Assembly: GCA_004015825.1 (NCBI GenBank) | Contig: SAYS01000016.1 | Span: 1-64,000 of the forward strand | DNA: 64,000 nucleotides | Reading direction: 5' to 3' | DNA from: Halovenus amylolytica | GTDB lineage: Archaea; Halobacteriota; Halobacteria; Halobacteriales; Haloarculaceae | In this document: positions 9,489-17,694 of the stretch, piece by piece | Layout of the letters: every line of letters begins with the position of its first letter | Numbering within the stretch: position 1 is the first letter of the stretch | Notes under the pieces: generated by a model | What the model saw: the letters and a program-made list of their open reading frames with translations, nothing else | The model's database searches: none | Told to the model about the DNA's origin: nothing | Position numbers and translations under genes: made by a program

Positions 9489-9815
9489 CTAGCTGTCCCC
9501 GGTCTGATTGAACTGTTCGATATCTGCCGTAATGTGAATCCGCGGTGGGAACTCCTGTTCTGCGACGTTGCGGGCGAACTCGTTGTGGTCGATAATCTCG
9601 ATGACTCGTGTGTAGACGGTGTAATCCCAGCTTTCGAAGGTTTCGTCGACGCCGACCCGTTTGTACTGCGGGACGGAGTGTCTGCTGGGTGGTTTCGGGT
9701 GTGGGCCTTTCAGTTCGACCCCCTTGCGCTCGGCACGGTCTTTGATATCGGAGACGACCGAATCGAGCAACTCGCCGTCCCCACTCTGTAGTGTGAGCCG
9801 AGTCACGAAGGGCAT
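9489..9815 (-). CDS. Ribosomal protein S10-like paralog (uS10 family)
   Basis: A 108-residue protein with the uS10 fold pattern: MPFVTRLTLQSGD as first strand, a helix with DIKDRAERKGVELKGPHP, then PPSRHSVPQYKRVG and FESWDYTVYTRVIEI, matching the strand-loop-strand of S10. A genuine S10 gene lies at 53733, beside EF-1A, and the two differ strongly in sequence, so this is a paralog rather than the ribosomal copy. Haloarchaeal genomes are known to carry such an extra uS10-like protein; its role is not established. The gene is alone on the minus strand, divergent from the Nudix gene, with a TATA-like element near 9840. Confidence 0.8.
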   Translation of the reverse strand: MPFVTRLTLQSGDGELLDSVVSDIKDRAERKGVELKGPHPKPPSRHSVPQYKRVGVDETFESWDYTVYTRVIEIIDHNEFARNVAEQEFPPRIHITADIEQFNQTGDS

Positions 9816-9941
9816 ACCGGGAGAGAGCGTCTCCCCGGACTAAACCGATTCGATTCCCGGCCGTTCTCGGTTGGCTGGTTGACACGAAACCCGTCGCGTG
9901 CTCCGACATTCACTTAACGGGGGGCCAACTAAGAAGGAGTA

Positions 9942-10379
9942 ATGATAGAGGCCACGAGCGCGGGAGCCATCCTCTTTCGCGATACGCGTGGCCGCCGGGA
10001 GTACCTCCTGCTGAAGAGTCGCCCCGGGGACTGGGAGTTCCCGAAAGGTGGCGTCGAAGGTGAGGAAGAACTCCAGCAAACCGCGATACGCGAAGTGGAA
10101 GAGGAGGCCGGGATCAGCGAGTTCCGGCTCATCGATGGCTTCCGAAAAGACTACGATTACGTGTTCGAAGCGGGCGGTGAGACGATCCACAAGACTGTGC
10201 ATCTGTTCATCGCTCACTCCTTCGAAGCATCCGCAGAGCTCTCCAAGGAACACCGCGACCACCAGTGGCGCGACTACGACCAGGCGATCAACACGATCAC
10301 ACAGGACGGACCACGCGAGATACTCGAAGATGCCCACGAGTTCATCGAAGCGGAATATTTCGACGACGAGGCGGAGTAA
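9942..10379 (+). CDS. Nudix hydrolase (Ap4A hydrolase-like)
   Basis: A 145-residue Nudix enzyme that cleaves a nucleoside diphosphate linked to another group. The Nudix box spans residues 36-58 and fits G-x5-E-x7-REV-x-EE-x-GI (GGVEGEE, then REVEEEAGI). The N-terminal MIEATSAGAILFRD and the WEFPKGGVE segment match asymmetric diadenosine tetraphosphate hydrolases, so Ap4A is the likely substrate, by family inference. ATG 9942 has a TATA-like element (cttaac) about 27 nt upstream. The gene ends exactly where the convergent DUF3054 gene ends (10379 and 10380), leaving no intergenic space. Confidence 0.88.
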   Translation: MIEATSAGAILFRDTRGRREYLLLKSRPGDWEFPKGGVEGEEELQQTAIREVEEEAGISEFRLIDGFRKDYDYVFEAGGETIHKTVHLFIAHSFEASAELSKEHRDHQWRDYDQAINTITQDGPREILEDAHEFIEAEYFDDEAE

Positions 10380-10820
10380 TCAGGCCGTCGAGCGCCTGTG
10401 AAGCCACGTCGCGAACAGCCGCCAGGGGATCAAAAACAACAGTCCAGTCCCGATGTTTACGAGGATGAACACGAGCGGCGCACCGCCCGGAAACAGTTCG
10501 GTCCCGCGGAGCGCGCTGCCGGCCAGCGACGCTGCCACCCAGGCAGGAACCAGGAGCAACAGCGTCCGTCTGTAACTTCCCAGCGTCTCGACACTGAATA
10601 GTCCGGCAAGCGAGAAGACGAGGAGCCACCCGAATGCGAACGGTGTCAGGATCAACACTGTGCGGGTGGGTGCCTCCCAGAACAGGTACTCGTGGGTGTA
10701 CTGCCCAACTGCAATTAGTACGAACAAAACGAACAGATCACCGGCGAAAACGGTGAACGCCGACTGCGTCGTCGGTAATCTGGCCCGGAGTGGTGGACGT
10801 GAGCGGACTGTTTCTGTCAT
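10380..10820 (-). CDS. DUF3054-type membrane protein
   Basis: A 146-residue integral membrane protein with about four hydrophobic segments: FAGDLFVLFVLIAVGQY, TVLILTPFAFGWLLVFSLAG, TLLLLVPAWVAASLAGSAL and LVFILVNIGTGLLFLIPW. The ending WRLFATWLHRR gives a positive cytoplasmic tail. The layout and sequence resemble DUF3054, a family of unknown function. ATG 10820 (MTETVRSRPP) is preferred; a longer frame from 10895 adds 25 polar residues with no family support. It is convergent with the Nudix gene, with NikR upstream on the same strand 112 bp away. Confidence 0.75.
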   Translation of the reverse strand: MTETVRSRPPLRARLPTTQSAFTVFAGDLFVLFVLIAVGQYTHEYLFWEAPTRTVLILTPFAFGWLLVFSLAGLFSVETLGSYRRTLLLLVPAWVAASLAGSALRGTELFPGGAPLVFILVNIGTGLLFLIPWRLFATWLHRRSTA

Positions 10821-10932
10821 GACTGGTCTGGGTTGCAGATCGTTCGGGGTCTGCAAACTTGTCAGCTTCGGGTCCGACGTAGAACTGTCCGCCACCGAAC
10901 GGTCCGAAGACCGTCGAATAGGCCGGAAACCG

Positions 10933-11352
10933 TCACACGACGCCGTCGATCCGGTCGACTGGCATCACGGAGTAATCGATCGAGAGCGTGTCCTGGGTTG
11001 CCCTGATCTTGCCGACGAAGGTGGAGATATCCTCGAGACTCCCTTCGAGGATGAAAAGCTCCATACAGTAGTGGTCACCGACGTGGTTGTGGACGTGCGA
11101 GATCACGAGCTGTTCGTAATCGTGGCGGAGATGCATCATCTTGTGCTCCACATCGGTCGATTCGAAATCGAACAGGACTGTGACGATGCCCATCAGCTCC
11201 CTGTCTTCGAGCTGTTTGTCCTGAAACTCCGTGAGGAGGTTCCGGGAGGCTTCCCGAACAACCTCGCTACGGCCCGTATAGCCGTGTTCGTCCGCAAAGG
11301 AGTCGAGTCGTTCCAGTAACTCGTCTGGCATCGAGACACTGACTACTGTCAT
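10933..11352 (-). CDS. nikR: Nickel-responsive transcriptional regulator NikR
   Basis: A 139-residue ribbon-helix-helix repressor. Residues 1-45 are the DNA-binding domain ([20 protein letters not shown] then SRSEVVREA-like helices). Residues about 53-135 are the ACT-like metal-binding domain. Nickel ligand positions are conserved: His77, His88, His90 and Cys96 have the same spacing as the E. coli NikR set (76, 87, 89, 95). It should therefore sense Ni(II). No nickel transporter, urease or hydrogenase gene lies in the window, so its targets are elsewhere. The gene is divergent from the glmU-like gene. Confidence 0.92.
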   Translation of the reverse strand: MTVVSVSMPDELLERLDSFADEHGYTGRSEVVREASRNLLTEFQDKQLEDRELMGIVTVLFDFESTDVEHKMMHLRHDYEQLVISHVHNHVGDHYCMELFILEGSLEDISTFVGKIRATQDTLSIDYSVMPVDRIDGVV

Positions 11353-11458
11353 ATATTAACTAACGAGTAGCTAGTAGTAGAATCTTATTATTTTTCAGCA
11401 GTACAACCGAATCTTTCCAAACACTACCCTCTGCTGTCTGTGGAATTTACCGGTACTA

Positions 11459-11518
11459 GTGGCTAGTAACTCAACCGATCACCGTCGACCGCTCCCAAAA
11501 GTACAAACAGCTAGCCAC
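11459..11518. promoter_or_regulatory. Divergent nikR/glmU gap with 8-bp inverted repeat
   Basis: GTGGCTAG at 11459-11466 is repeated inverted as CTAGCCAC at 11511-11518, 44 nt apart, upstream of ATG 11531. An A-rich element at 11497-11507 sits at TATA distance from that ATG, so the right arm falls near the transcription start. This could be an operator or a chance repeat. Confidence 0.35.
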
Positions 11519-11530
11519 GTACCAGAGGAT

Positions 11531-12724
11531 ATGAGCGTTCGGACAGCAGTCGTCCTGGCAGCCGGTGAGGGAACGCGACTCCGCCCACTGACACACAACC
11601 GCCCGAAGCCAATGCTAGTGGCTGCGAACCGCCCGATACTCGAACACGTTCTCGATGCACTGATCGAGGCAGGTATAGAACGACTGGTCCTCGTCGTCGG
11701 CTACCGCCGAAACCGCGTTCAGAATCACTTCGGCTCCTCATACCGGGGCGTCGAGATCGAATACGTCGTCCAGTACAAACAGCTCGGCAGCGGCCACGCA
11801 CTGTTGCAGGCCGCCGACACTGTCTCCGAGCCGATGCTCGTCGTCAACGGTGACCGGCTCATCGAGGCGAGTTCGGTCTCGGAAGTCATGTCGGCATTCG
11901 AGGAGGGGTCGGCAGCCGCCACGATGGCGGTCATCGAACACGCGAACACGAGCCGGTACGGCGTCGTCAGTCTCGATGGGACGCGGGTCACAGAGATCAT
12001 CGAGAAGCCGGAGACGGACGAGTTCCGGCTGATCAACGCCGGTATCTACGCCTTCGACGAGACGATCTTCGAGACGATCTCCGAGACACCACGCCGGTCC
12101 GGTGAACTCGCGTTGACGGATACGATCTCGAAACTCATCGACGAGCAGGTCGTTCGCGGCTGCCGGATCGACGGACTGTGGGTCGACGCGACCTACCCAT
12201 GGGATCTGCTCTCCGTCACCTCGGAGGTGCTCGAACGCGGCCGCGCCACCGATCGAGAACGTAGCGACGGCGTGTGGATCGACGACGACGCTCGTGTCCA
12301 CGAGGACGCGACGATCCGGCCGCCGGTCGCGGTCGGTGCGAACTGCGAGATCGGACCGGGGTCGGTCGTCGGCCCGAACGTCGCGCTCGCAGCGAACACG
12401 ACAGTCGGCGCGAACGTGACGATCGAACGCAGCGTCGTCGACGCGGACAGTCGGATCGATCACGCCTCGACGCTCGTCGACGCTGTGCTCGGACAGGACG
12501 TCCATCTCGGCGTCGGCACGGTCATCCCCGGCGGCCCGGGTGATGTCCGGGTTGGCCGGGAGGTACACGAAGACCAGCCACTCGGTGCCGTTCTCGCGGA
12601 CAGGGTTCGTGTGGGCGGGAACGTCTCCTTCGAACCAGGGACGCTCGTCGGAACCGAGGCGGAGATCGGCGGGAGCTGTCACGTCCGTGACCGCGTGCCC
12701 GAGGGGGCAGAGGTGATCCGGTAA
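11531..12724 (+). CDS. glmU: Sugar-1-phosphate nucleotidylyltransferase / acetyltransferase, GlmU-like
   Basis: A 397-residue two-domain protein. Residues 1-230 are a nucleotidyltransferase: TAVVLAAGEGTRLRPLTHNR is the signature loop, RPKPM carries the catalytic Lys, and VVNGDRLI is the metal site. Residues about 245-390 show the hexapeptide pattern of a left-handed beta-helix (DDARVHEDATIRPPV, GANCEIGPGSVVGPNV), as in acyltransferases. It likely makes UDP-GlcNAc from glucosamine-1-phosphate. This fits its operon: the stop overlaps the start of glmS by one base (TAATG). A GTG at 11459 would add a polar 24-residue tail, so ATG 11531 is preferred. Specificity is inferred from the context. Confidence 0.88.
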   Translation: MSVRTAVVLAAGEGTRLRPLTHNRPKPMLVAANRPILEHVLDALIEAGIERLVLVVGYRRNRVQNHFGSSYRGVEIEYVVQYKQLGSGHALLQAADTVSEPMLVVNGDRLIEASSVSEVMSAFEEGSAAATMAVIEHANTSRYGVVSLDGTRVTEIIEKPETDEFRLINAGIYAFDETIFETISETPRRSGELALTDTISKLIDEQVVRGCRIDGLWVDATYPWDLLSVTSEVLERGRATDRERSDGVWIDDDARVHEDATIRPPVAVGANCEIGPGSVVGPNVALAANTTVGANVTIERSVVDADSRIDHASTLVDAVLGQDVHLGVGTVIPGGPGDVRVGREVHEDQPLGAVLADRVRVGGNVSFEPGTLVGTEAEIGGSCHVRDRVPEGAEVIR

Positions 12725-14553
12725 TGTGTGGGATCATCGGCTGTGTCGGGCGAGACGAACGGACTGTCGAGACGCTCGTCCACGGGCTGGAGAAACTGGA
12801 GTACCGCGGCTACGACTCGGCCGGCATCGGTGTCGTCGGCGACGGACTGTCGGTCTCGAAAACCGCCGGCGAGATCGAAGCCCTGAGTCAGAAACTCTCC
12901 GAACAGTCTCTCGCCGGGACAGTCGGCATCGGACACACGCGCTGGAGTACACACGGACCGCCGACGGACGAGAACGCACACCCACACCAGGACTGCACCG
13001 GCCGGGTCGCGGTCGTCCACAACGGGATCATCGAGAACTACCAGGAGCTCCGGGAGGAACTCACGGCGGCAGGACACCGCTTCAGCAGCGACACTGACAC
13101 TGAAGTTGTACCCCATCTGATCGAGGACGCACTCGAGGCGGGTGCCGAACCGGAGGCGGCCTTCCGGTCGGCGATCGACCGCATCGATGGGAGCTACGCG
13201 ATCGGCGCACTGATCGAGGGGACCGAGGCGCTGTTTGCCGCGCGCAACGACTCGCCGCTGGTCGTCGGGCTCGGACTCGACGCCGAGGGCGATGGGAGTG
13301 CCGAGCTGACGGGCGACGGCCCCTACTTCATCGCCAGTGACGTGCCGGCGTTCAGGGACTACACTGCACGCGTGATCTATCTCGAAGACGGCGAGTTCGC
13401 GCGACTCGACGGTGGCGTCTCCGTCACTGACAGCGATGGTATCCCCGTCGAGAAGTCGGTCGAGACGATCACCTGGGACGCCGAGGAGACGGGCAAAAGT
13501 GGCTACGACCACTATATGCTCAAGGAGATCCACGAACAGCCCCGCGCCCTCCGGCAGTGTCTCAGCGGCCGGATCGACGAACTCGGCGGCGCTGTCGACA
13601 TCGAAGAGGTCGGCGATCTCTCCCCGACCGGCGTCCAGTTCGTCGCCTGTGGGACGTCCTATCACGCCGGGCTGTATGCCGCCCAGCTGTTCAACCAGGC
13701 CGGGGTTCCGGCCCAGGCCTTCCTCGCGAGTGAGTACGCCAGTTCACCCCCACCCGTCGGGGACGATCTCGTTGTCGGGATTACCCAGAGTGGAGAAACG
13801 GCGGATACGCTTTCTGCGCTACGGGAAGCCGCGAACAGAGGCGCAGAGACGCTCGCGGTGACGAACACCGTCGGCTCGACGGCCGCACGGGAGTGTGACC
13901 ACGCGCTGTACATTCGTTCGGGGCCGGAGATCGGTGTCGCGGCGACGAAAACCTTCGCCGGGCAGCTGGCCGCGCTGAATCTCCTCTCACTCGCGACGGT
14001 CGAGGGGGGCCGGAGTCGTCGCGCTGTCGTCCCCGCACTCCGGGATCTGTCCGGCGATATCCAGCACATCCTCGACGACTCGGCTGCCAGCGAGGTCGCC
14101 GAAATATACGCTGACTCGAATGCCTATTTCTTCATCGGCCGCCGCTATCAGTTCCCGGTCGCACTGGAAGGTGCGCTCAAACTCAAAGAGATCAGTTACG
14201 AACACGCAGAAGGGTTCGCGGCCGGCGAACTCAAACACGGGCCGCTCGCGCTGGTGACGCCGAACACGCCGGTTTTCGCGATCGCGATCGGTGACGGCGA
14301 CGCTGCACGGAAGACTGTTGGTAATATCAAAGAAGTCGAAGCCCGGGGCGCACCGGTCGTCGCTGTCACCGACGGCCGCAACGACGCTGCGATGTACGCG
14401 GATTACGTCCTGGAGGTTCCCGAGACACATCCGCGCGCGGCGGCGCTGCTGGCGAACGTGCAGCTCCAACTTCTGGCCTACCACATCGCGAACGATCTCG
14501 GCCGTCCGATCGACAAACCGCGGAATCTGGCCAAGAGTGTCACTGTCGAGTGA
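12724..14553 (+). CDS. glmS: Glutamine-fructose-6-phosphate aminotransferase (isomerizing)
   Basis: Converts fructose-6-phosphate plus glutamine to glucosamine-6-phosphate, the first step to UDP-GlcNAc. The 609-residue protein starts MCGIIGCVG; Cys2 is the N-terminal nucleophile of the class II glutaminase domain (about 1-230), with GHTRWSTHG following. Two SIS sugar-isomerase domains follow (about 285-420 and 455-600), with CGTSYHAG and ITQSGETADT in the first. The C-terminus ends in PRNLAKSVTVE, the family's typical ending. A GAGGTGA Shine-Dalgarno sequence lies inside the 3' end of glmU, 8 nt before the ATG, so the two genes are translated from one message. Confidence 0.97.
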   Translation: MCGIIGCVGRDERTVETLVHGLEKLEYRGYDSAGIGVVGDGLSVSKTAGEIEALSQKLSEQSLAGTVGIGHTRWSTHGPPTDENAHPHQDCTGRVAVVHNGIIENYQELREELTAAGHRFSSDTDTEVVPHLIEDALEAGAEPEAAFRSAIDRIDGSYAIGALIEGTEALFAARNDSPLVVGLGLDAEGDGSAELTGDGPYFIASDVPAFRDYTARVIYLEDGEFARLDGGVSVTDSDGIPVEKSVETITWDAEETGKSGYDHYMLKEIHEQPRALRQCLSGRIDELGGAVDIEEVGDLSPTGVQFVACGTSYHAGLYAAQLFNQAGVPAQAFLASEYASSPPPVGDDLVVGITQSGETADTLSALREAANRGAETLAVTNTVGSTAARECDHALYIRSGPEIGVAATKTFAGQLAALNLLSLATVEGGRSRRAVVPALRDLSGDIQHILDDSAASEVAEIYADSNAYFFIGRRYQFPVALEGALKLKEISYEHAEGFAAGELKHGPLALVTPNTPVFAIAIGDGDAARKTVGNIKEVEARGAPVVAVTDGRNDAAMYADYVLEVPETHPRAAALLANVQLQLLAYHIANDLGRPIDKPRNLAKSVTVE

Positions 14554-14597
14554 ATAGCGCCGAAAAACGTCTTCTGGGCCACAGCCGCGTGAACGGA

Positions 14598-14888
14598 CTA
14601 CTCCTGTCGGGTCAGGTGTGCCGGCTTCACGATGAGCGTCTTCTCTTTGCCACCGTCGGTGATCTGGACTTTGTAGGCTTTGCCCTGTTCGCCGACGACG
14701 GTTCCGGTCTGGCCGTTGAAGCGCGGGTGGAACTGTCCTTTCTGGTTGCTCGGGTCGATAGCGAGGTGGACGGTGTCGCCGTTGTCGAACTCCTGTACCG
14801 ATCGCTGTGGCGGCGACGTGCCCTGATCGCGTGGTTTGTTCTGCAGCTTGTGCCGGGTTCCCTGTTTTGGTCCGTTGGAGTTAGGCAT
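14598..14888 (-). CDS. rpl21e: 50S ribosomal protein L21e
   Basis: A 96-residue basic ribosomal protein of the large subunit. The sequence has the L21e pattern: [29 protein letters not shown], a [10 protein letters not shown] core ([12 protein letters not shown]) and [12 protein letters not shown]. Length is typical for haloarchaea. A TATA-like element (ttataa) is about 30 nt upstream near 14918. It is convergent with glmS and divergent from the tRNA-Ala gene. Confidence 0.95.
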   Translation of the reverse strand: MPNSNGPKQGTRHKLQNKPRDQGTSPPQRSVQEFDNGDTVHLAIDPSNQKGQFHPRFNGQTGTVVGEQGKAYKVQITDGGKEKTLIVKPAHLTRQE

Positions 14889-14987
14889 TCGTGAGGTGGT
14901 CTAAACCACTCGGCATTATAAAACGTGCGTTCCGCGGTAGCGGGCTTCCGATGGGTTTAAACAGACCGATAGAAAAGCAGTGAGTGC

Positions 14988-15059
14988 GGGCTCGTAGATC
15001 AGTGGTAGATCATCCCCCTGGCACGGGGAAGGCCTCGGGTTCAAATCCCGACGAGTCCA
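14988..15059 (+). tRNA. tRNA-Ala (anticodon GGC)
   Basis: A 72-nt cloverleaf without intron and without encoded CCA. The acceptor arm GGGCTCG pairs with CGAGTCC, including G3:U70, the alanine identity pair. The D-arm is GATC...GATC. The anticodon stem TCCCC/GGGGA holds the loop CTGGCAC, giving anticodon GGC. The T-arm is CGGG-TTCAAAT-CCCG and the discriminator is A. A TATA-like tttaaa lies about 30 nt upstream (14955-14960). The DNA behind it repeats that behind the second tRNA-Ala at 54093. Confidence 0.97.
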
Positions 15060-15391
15060 CTCACTTCCTTCGGTCGCTGCGCTCGTCGTCGTTCGTGGAC
15101 TCGTCGACCCTCGCAAACGCTACGCGTTTGCTCGGTCCCGACGAGTCCATCGGAGCGAACGAGTTCTACGAGTGAGCGAGAATGGTCGAGGCGAGATTTG
15201 GTGCCCTGGAAGTCGCGCGCAACGCAGTGAGCACGTCTGGTTCCGGGTTCAAATCCCGGAGCGGCGGAGCCGCTCCGACCCTCGCGAAACCTGCGGTTTC
15301 GCTCGGTCCCGACGTCCGCACGAGTGAACGAAGTAAACGAGCAAGGGCTCGAAAGACGAGCGGCACTGGCCCGAGTCTTTCGGCGAGTCCA
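14988..15391 (+). repeat. tRNA-Ala downstream repeat, copy A
   Basis: From the tRNA onward this DNA matches copy B (54093-54430) almost base for base for about 200 bp, then more loosely. It contains three tandem 3' acceptor ends ending gcgagtcca or acgagtcca: the tRNA itself (to 15059), 15136-15149 and 15381-15391. It also holds a free-standing T-arm (15243-15259) with no anticodon half. Hairpins such as the one at gcaaacgctacgcgtttgc lie between them. Copy A has extra sequence before the last end that copy B lacks. It looks like a scar of repeated tRNA-end duplication or integration. Confidence 0.75.
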
Positions 15392-15453
15392 CCCGTTTCT
15401 TGCCGACGCACGGACAGCGAGTGCAGATGGTGTGCTCGTGTTCAGTTTGTTTC

Positions 15454-15564
15454 ATAGTGATTGTTGCGGTTATTTTCGTGACCGAGTCACGGATATCGAC
15501 GTTTCACGGCGTGTAACACAGAATTTGCGTCGCCAGAGCGGTACAGACTCGCAACAATCACTAT
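15454..15564. repeat. MITE-like element with 15-bp terminal inverted repeats
   Basis: Positions 15454-15468 and 15550-15564 are perfect inverted copies (15 of 15) bounding a 111-bp segment with no reading frame of note. No clear target duplication flanks it. It sits between the tRNA repeat and a small regulator gene. The size and the terminal repeats suit a miniature inverted-repeat element, but no parent transposase is in the window. A large RNA hairpin is the alternative. Confidence 0.5.
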
Positions 15565-15623
15565 CAGACATAGGGTGGTCACTGTCGGGTCGTCTCCAGT
15601 GCAAATACAGAACGGAGTGAGAA

Positions 15624-15845
15624 TTAGAAGACGTATTCGTCGTCGTGGCCCATCATACCGTCGTCCTCGTATCCGCCACCAGGGCTCTCGTCTTCGTCGG
15701 TTGGACCACTCGTCTTGTACGCTTTTAGTCCTGTGGAGAGCAGATCCTCGATCGCCTCCTCTCGGTTGAGAAATTCGCCTTGCTCGACCATCTGGGCGAT
15801 CTGCATTTCAAGATGCTCCGGGATTGTAATCTCGACTTTTGGCAT
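15624..15845 (-). CDS. Small ribbon-helix-helix-like protein
   Basis: A 73-residue acidic protein. Residues 1-45 fit a ribbon-helix-helix: PKVEITIPEHLEMQIAQMV gives the strand and first helix, and LNREEAIEDLLSTGLKAY the second. The tail is Gly/Asp-rich and disordered (SPGGGYEDDGMMGHDDEYVF). Such short MPKVEITIPEHLE proteins are frequent in haloarchaea and are thought to be DNA-binding or paired regulators; no target is known. A TATA-like element (tataaat) is about 30 nt upstream near 15877. Confidence 0.75.
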   Translation of the reverse strand: MPKVEITIPEHLEMQIAQMVEQGEFLNREEAIEDLLSTGLKAYKTSGPTDEDESPGGGYEDDGMMGHDDEYVF

Positions 15846-16167
15846 CGGAACACTGGGACCTTCGAGTATGTTGTATTTATAGTTGACGGGGGATCTATCG
15901 CCTCATTATTGTCTCTGAATACGCCCGATCGAGAGGACAGCGGGCTTCCAGCCGTCGGTTCGGGGTCCCACCTGTCGCTAGCTATCAGAGTTCTGTATTC
16001 TGACCCGACTCGAATCCACTCGATAGCGCTTTTCCGGACGGCTATCTGGCGAGCCTTGTGGGAGTATCGACTCCAGATGGATCGTGCGAACGCCACGGTT
16101 TGTCGAAAGTGTGTTAACGTCCCTCAGAACACTACTATAATCCTCCAGTCTCAATATAGGGTTGACT
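15846..16167. other. Non-coding gap between two small divergent genes
   Basis: 322 bp with the promoters of both flanking genes: tataaat near 15877 for the RHH gene and tactataat near 16131-16139 for the UPF0058 gene. Frames that cross the middle lack family resemblance, and no tRNA or known structured RNA was recognised. Nothing further can be supported here. Confidence 0.5.
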
Positions 16168-16404
16168 ATGAAAAAGCAAGAGCTCATTCATCTTCACGGA
16201 CTCCTTGCACAGGTACAGACACATTACGAGACAGATACCGGAAACGACGTCGACAACAGTGGGTACGCATCGCTCGGTGTCGAACCGACGTCGATCCACA
16301 AATCGAAAACGGAACACAAGGAGGCAGTCGCCGCGCTCGCTCACTGTCTCACGGACGAGATGACCGAGAAAAAGGCCGAGCGGACCCCCGCTACTGCCGA
16401 CTGA
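16168..16404 (+). CDS. UPF0058 family protein
   Basis: A 78-residue protein of the UPF0058 type: MKKQELIHLHGLLAQVQTHYE opens with a conserved His-rich helix, followed by LGVEPTSIHKSKTEHKEAV, and a second helix AALAHCLTDEM. The family is restricted to archaea, and its function is not known. The conserved H-x-H and late His/Cys suggest possible metal binding (inference). ATG 16168 is chosen over TTG 16162 because of the family start and the upstream tactataat. It stands alone, convergent with ftsY. Confidence 0.85.
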   Translation: MKKQELIHLHGLLAQVQTHYETDTGNDVDNSGYASLGVEPTSIHKSKTEHKEAVAALAHCLTDEMTEKKAERTPATAD

Positions 16405-16456
16405 TCTTCTCTCTTCTTGCCGGTCTCTTGCTCCCTCTGGAGTATCCACTCTGTCT

Positions 16457-16462
16457 AAAAAA
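16457..16462 (-). terminator. T6 terminator after ftsY
   Basis: Six T residues on the minus strand follow the ftsY stop by about 20 nt. This is a typical archaeal oligo-U terminator at the end of the LX-pfdA-ftsY operon. Confidence 0.5.
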
Positions 16463-16482
16463 GCGATCCCCGGACGCGGGTG

Positions 16483-17685
16483 TTACTCCGGTCCGAGCAG
16501 TTCGTCGACGATCCGCTCGGGTTCGAACCGCTCCAGGTCGTCGTACTGCTGGCCAGTACCGAGGAAGAGAATCGGTTTGTCGATGACGTGTGCGATAGAG
16601 ATCGCTGCGCCGCCGTCCTGATCTGCGTCCGCTTTCGTCAGAATCGAGGCGTCGATCTCCGCCGCGTCGTTGAAGCCGGCTGCCCGGTTGACCGCATCCT
16701 GGCCGGCGACCGCCTCGTCGACGAACACAGTCATATCCGGATCGATCACGCGGTCGATCTTCGCGAGTTGATCCATCAGGTCGTTGCTCGTCTGTAGCCG
16801 TCCCGCCGTGTCGCCGAGGACGACATCGACGTCGTTTGCCCTGGCGTACTCCACGGCGTCGTAGATGACCGCAGCCGGGTCCGATCCCTGTTCGTGCGTG
16901 ATGAGCTTTCGATCCAGGGCGTCGGCGTGTTCCTGGAGTTGCTCGTTCGCGCCGGCTCGGTACGTGTCGCCGTTTGCCAGCACCGAGGAGTAGCCCCGGT
17001 CTTCGAGATACTTCGAGAGCTTCGCGATCGTCGTCGTCTTCCCGACGCCGTTGACGCCGGTGAAAATCATCACGAAGGGTTTTTTCGCGTCGGCGATGCG
17101 CTCGTCGAAATCGAACTGCCCGACGTCGATCACGTCGTACAGCGACTCCCGGAGTGCATCTTCGACGATACTGCCGGTGCTCTGGAGTCGCCCCCGGGTC
17201 TCCCCGGTGAGGTTCTCCTCGACGCCGTTGAGAATCTCGATCGTGACCTCCAGTTCGACGTTACTGTCGAGCAAGGCGACTTCGAGTTCGTCCAGATGTT
17301 TCTGAAGTTCCTCTTGCTCGATGACCGTCTTCCCGGTCGCGAAGGCTTTCGCCTTTTTTGTAAAGCCGGCCGAGGAACTCTCCTCGGATTCGGTATCCGC
17401 CGAGTCGGCGTCTTCCGCTTCCGAATCTGGCTCGGCATCCGCTGTCTCTGATGCCGTTGCTTCACCTTCGGTAGTCGCCGCCTGTGTCTCCGCTTCCTGG
17501 CTCCCCGAGTCGTCGCTGCGGTCGTCGACCGGTTCCGCAGTCGAGGCGTCGGTAGCCTCGTCAGGGCTCTCCTCGACGCTTTCCGATTCTGTTTCGTCCT
17601 CGGCGTCTTCGACCTCGTCGAGATCAGCCTCTTCTTCGACGTCTTCAGTGAAGCTACTCAGCTTGTCTTTTAATCCATCGAACAT
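16483..17685 (-). CDS. ftsY: Signal recognition particle receptor FtsY
   Basis: Membrane-associated SRP receptor GTPase for co-translational protein targeting. The 400-residue protein has a long acidic, low-complexity N-terminal A domain (about 10-105; Glu/Asp/Ser-rich, typical of haloarchaea). The N domain (about 110-190) has the LEVALLDSNVELEV motif. The G domain (about 195-400) carries G1 GVNGVGKTTTIAKL, DTAGRLQ and TKAD. The FLGTGQQYDDLE segment near the end is the family's closing motif. It is the last gene of an LX-pfdA-ftsY operon; the pfdA stop lies 9 nt before this start. Confidence 0.96.
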   Translation of the reverse strand: MFDGLKDKLSSFTEDVEEEADLDEVEDAEDETESESVEESPDEATDASTAEPVDDRSDDSGSQEAETQAATTEGEATASETADAEPDSEAEDADSADTESEESSSAGFTKKAKAFATGKTVIEQEELQKHLDELEVALLDSNVELEVTIEILNGVEENLTGETRGRLQSTGSIVEDALRESLYDVIDVGQFDFDERIADAKKPFVMIFTGVNGVGKTTTIAKLSKYLEDRGYSSVLANGDTYRAGANEQLQEHADALDRKLITHEQGSDPAAVIYDAVEYARANDVDVVLGDTAGRLQTSNDLMDQLAKIDRVIDPDMTVFVDEAVAGQDAVNRAAGFNDAAEIDASILTKADADQDGGAAISIAHVIDKPILFLGTGQQYDDLERFEPERIVDELLGPE

Positions 17686-17694
17686 CGCGGAAAG

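Noticed and set aside
14916-15116. Minus-strand frame with WTRRDLNPRP text across the first tRNA-Ala (also at 53718-54221)
   Set aside because: It is the antisense translation of the tRNA gene and its flanks, a common false gene in annotations.
15846-16167. Possible structured RNA in a 322-bp gap
   Set aside because: No cloverleaf, SRP or RNase P signature was recognised; only promoter elements can be supported.
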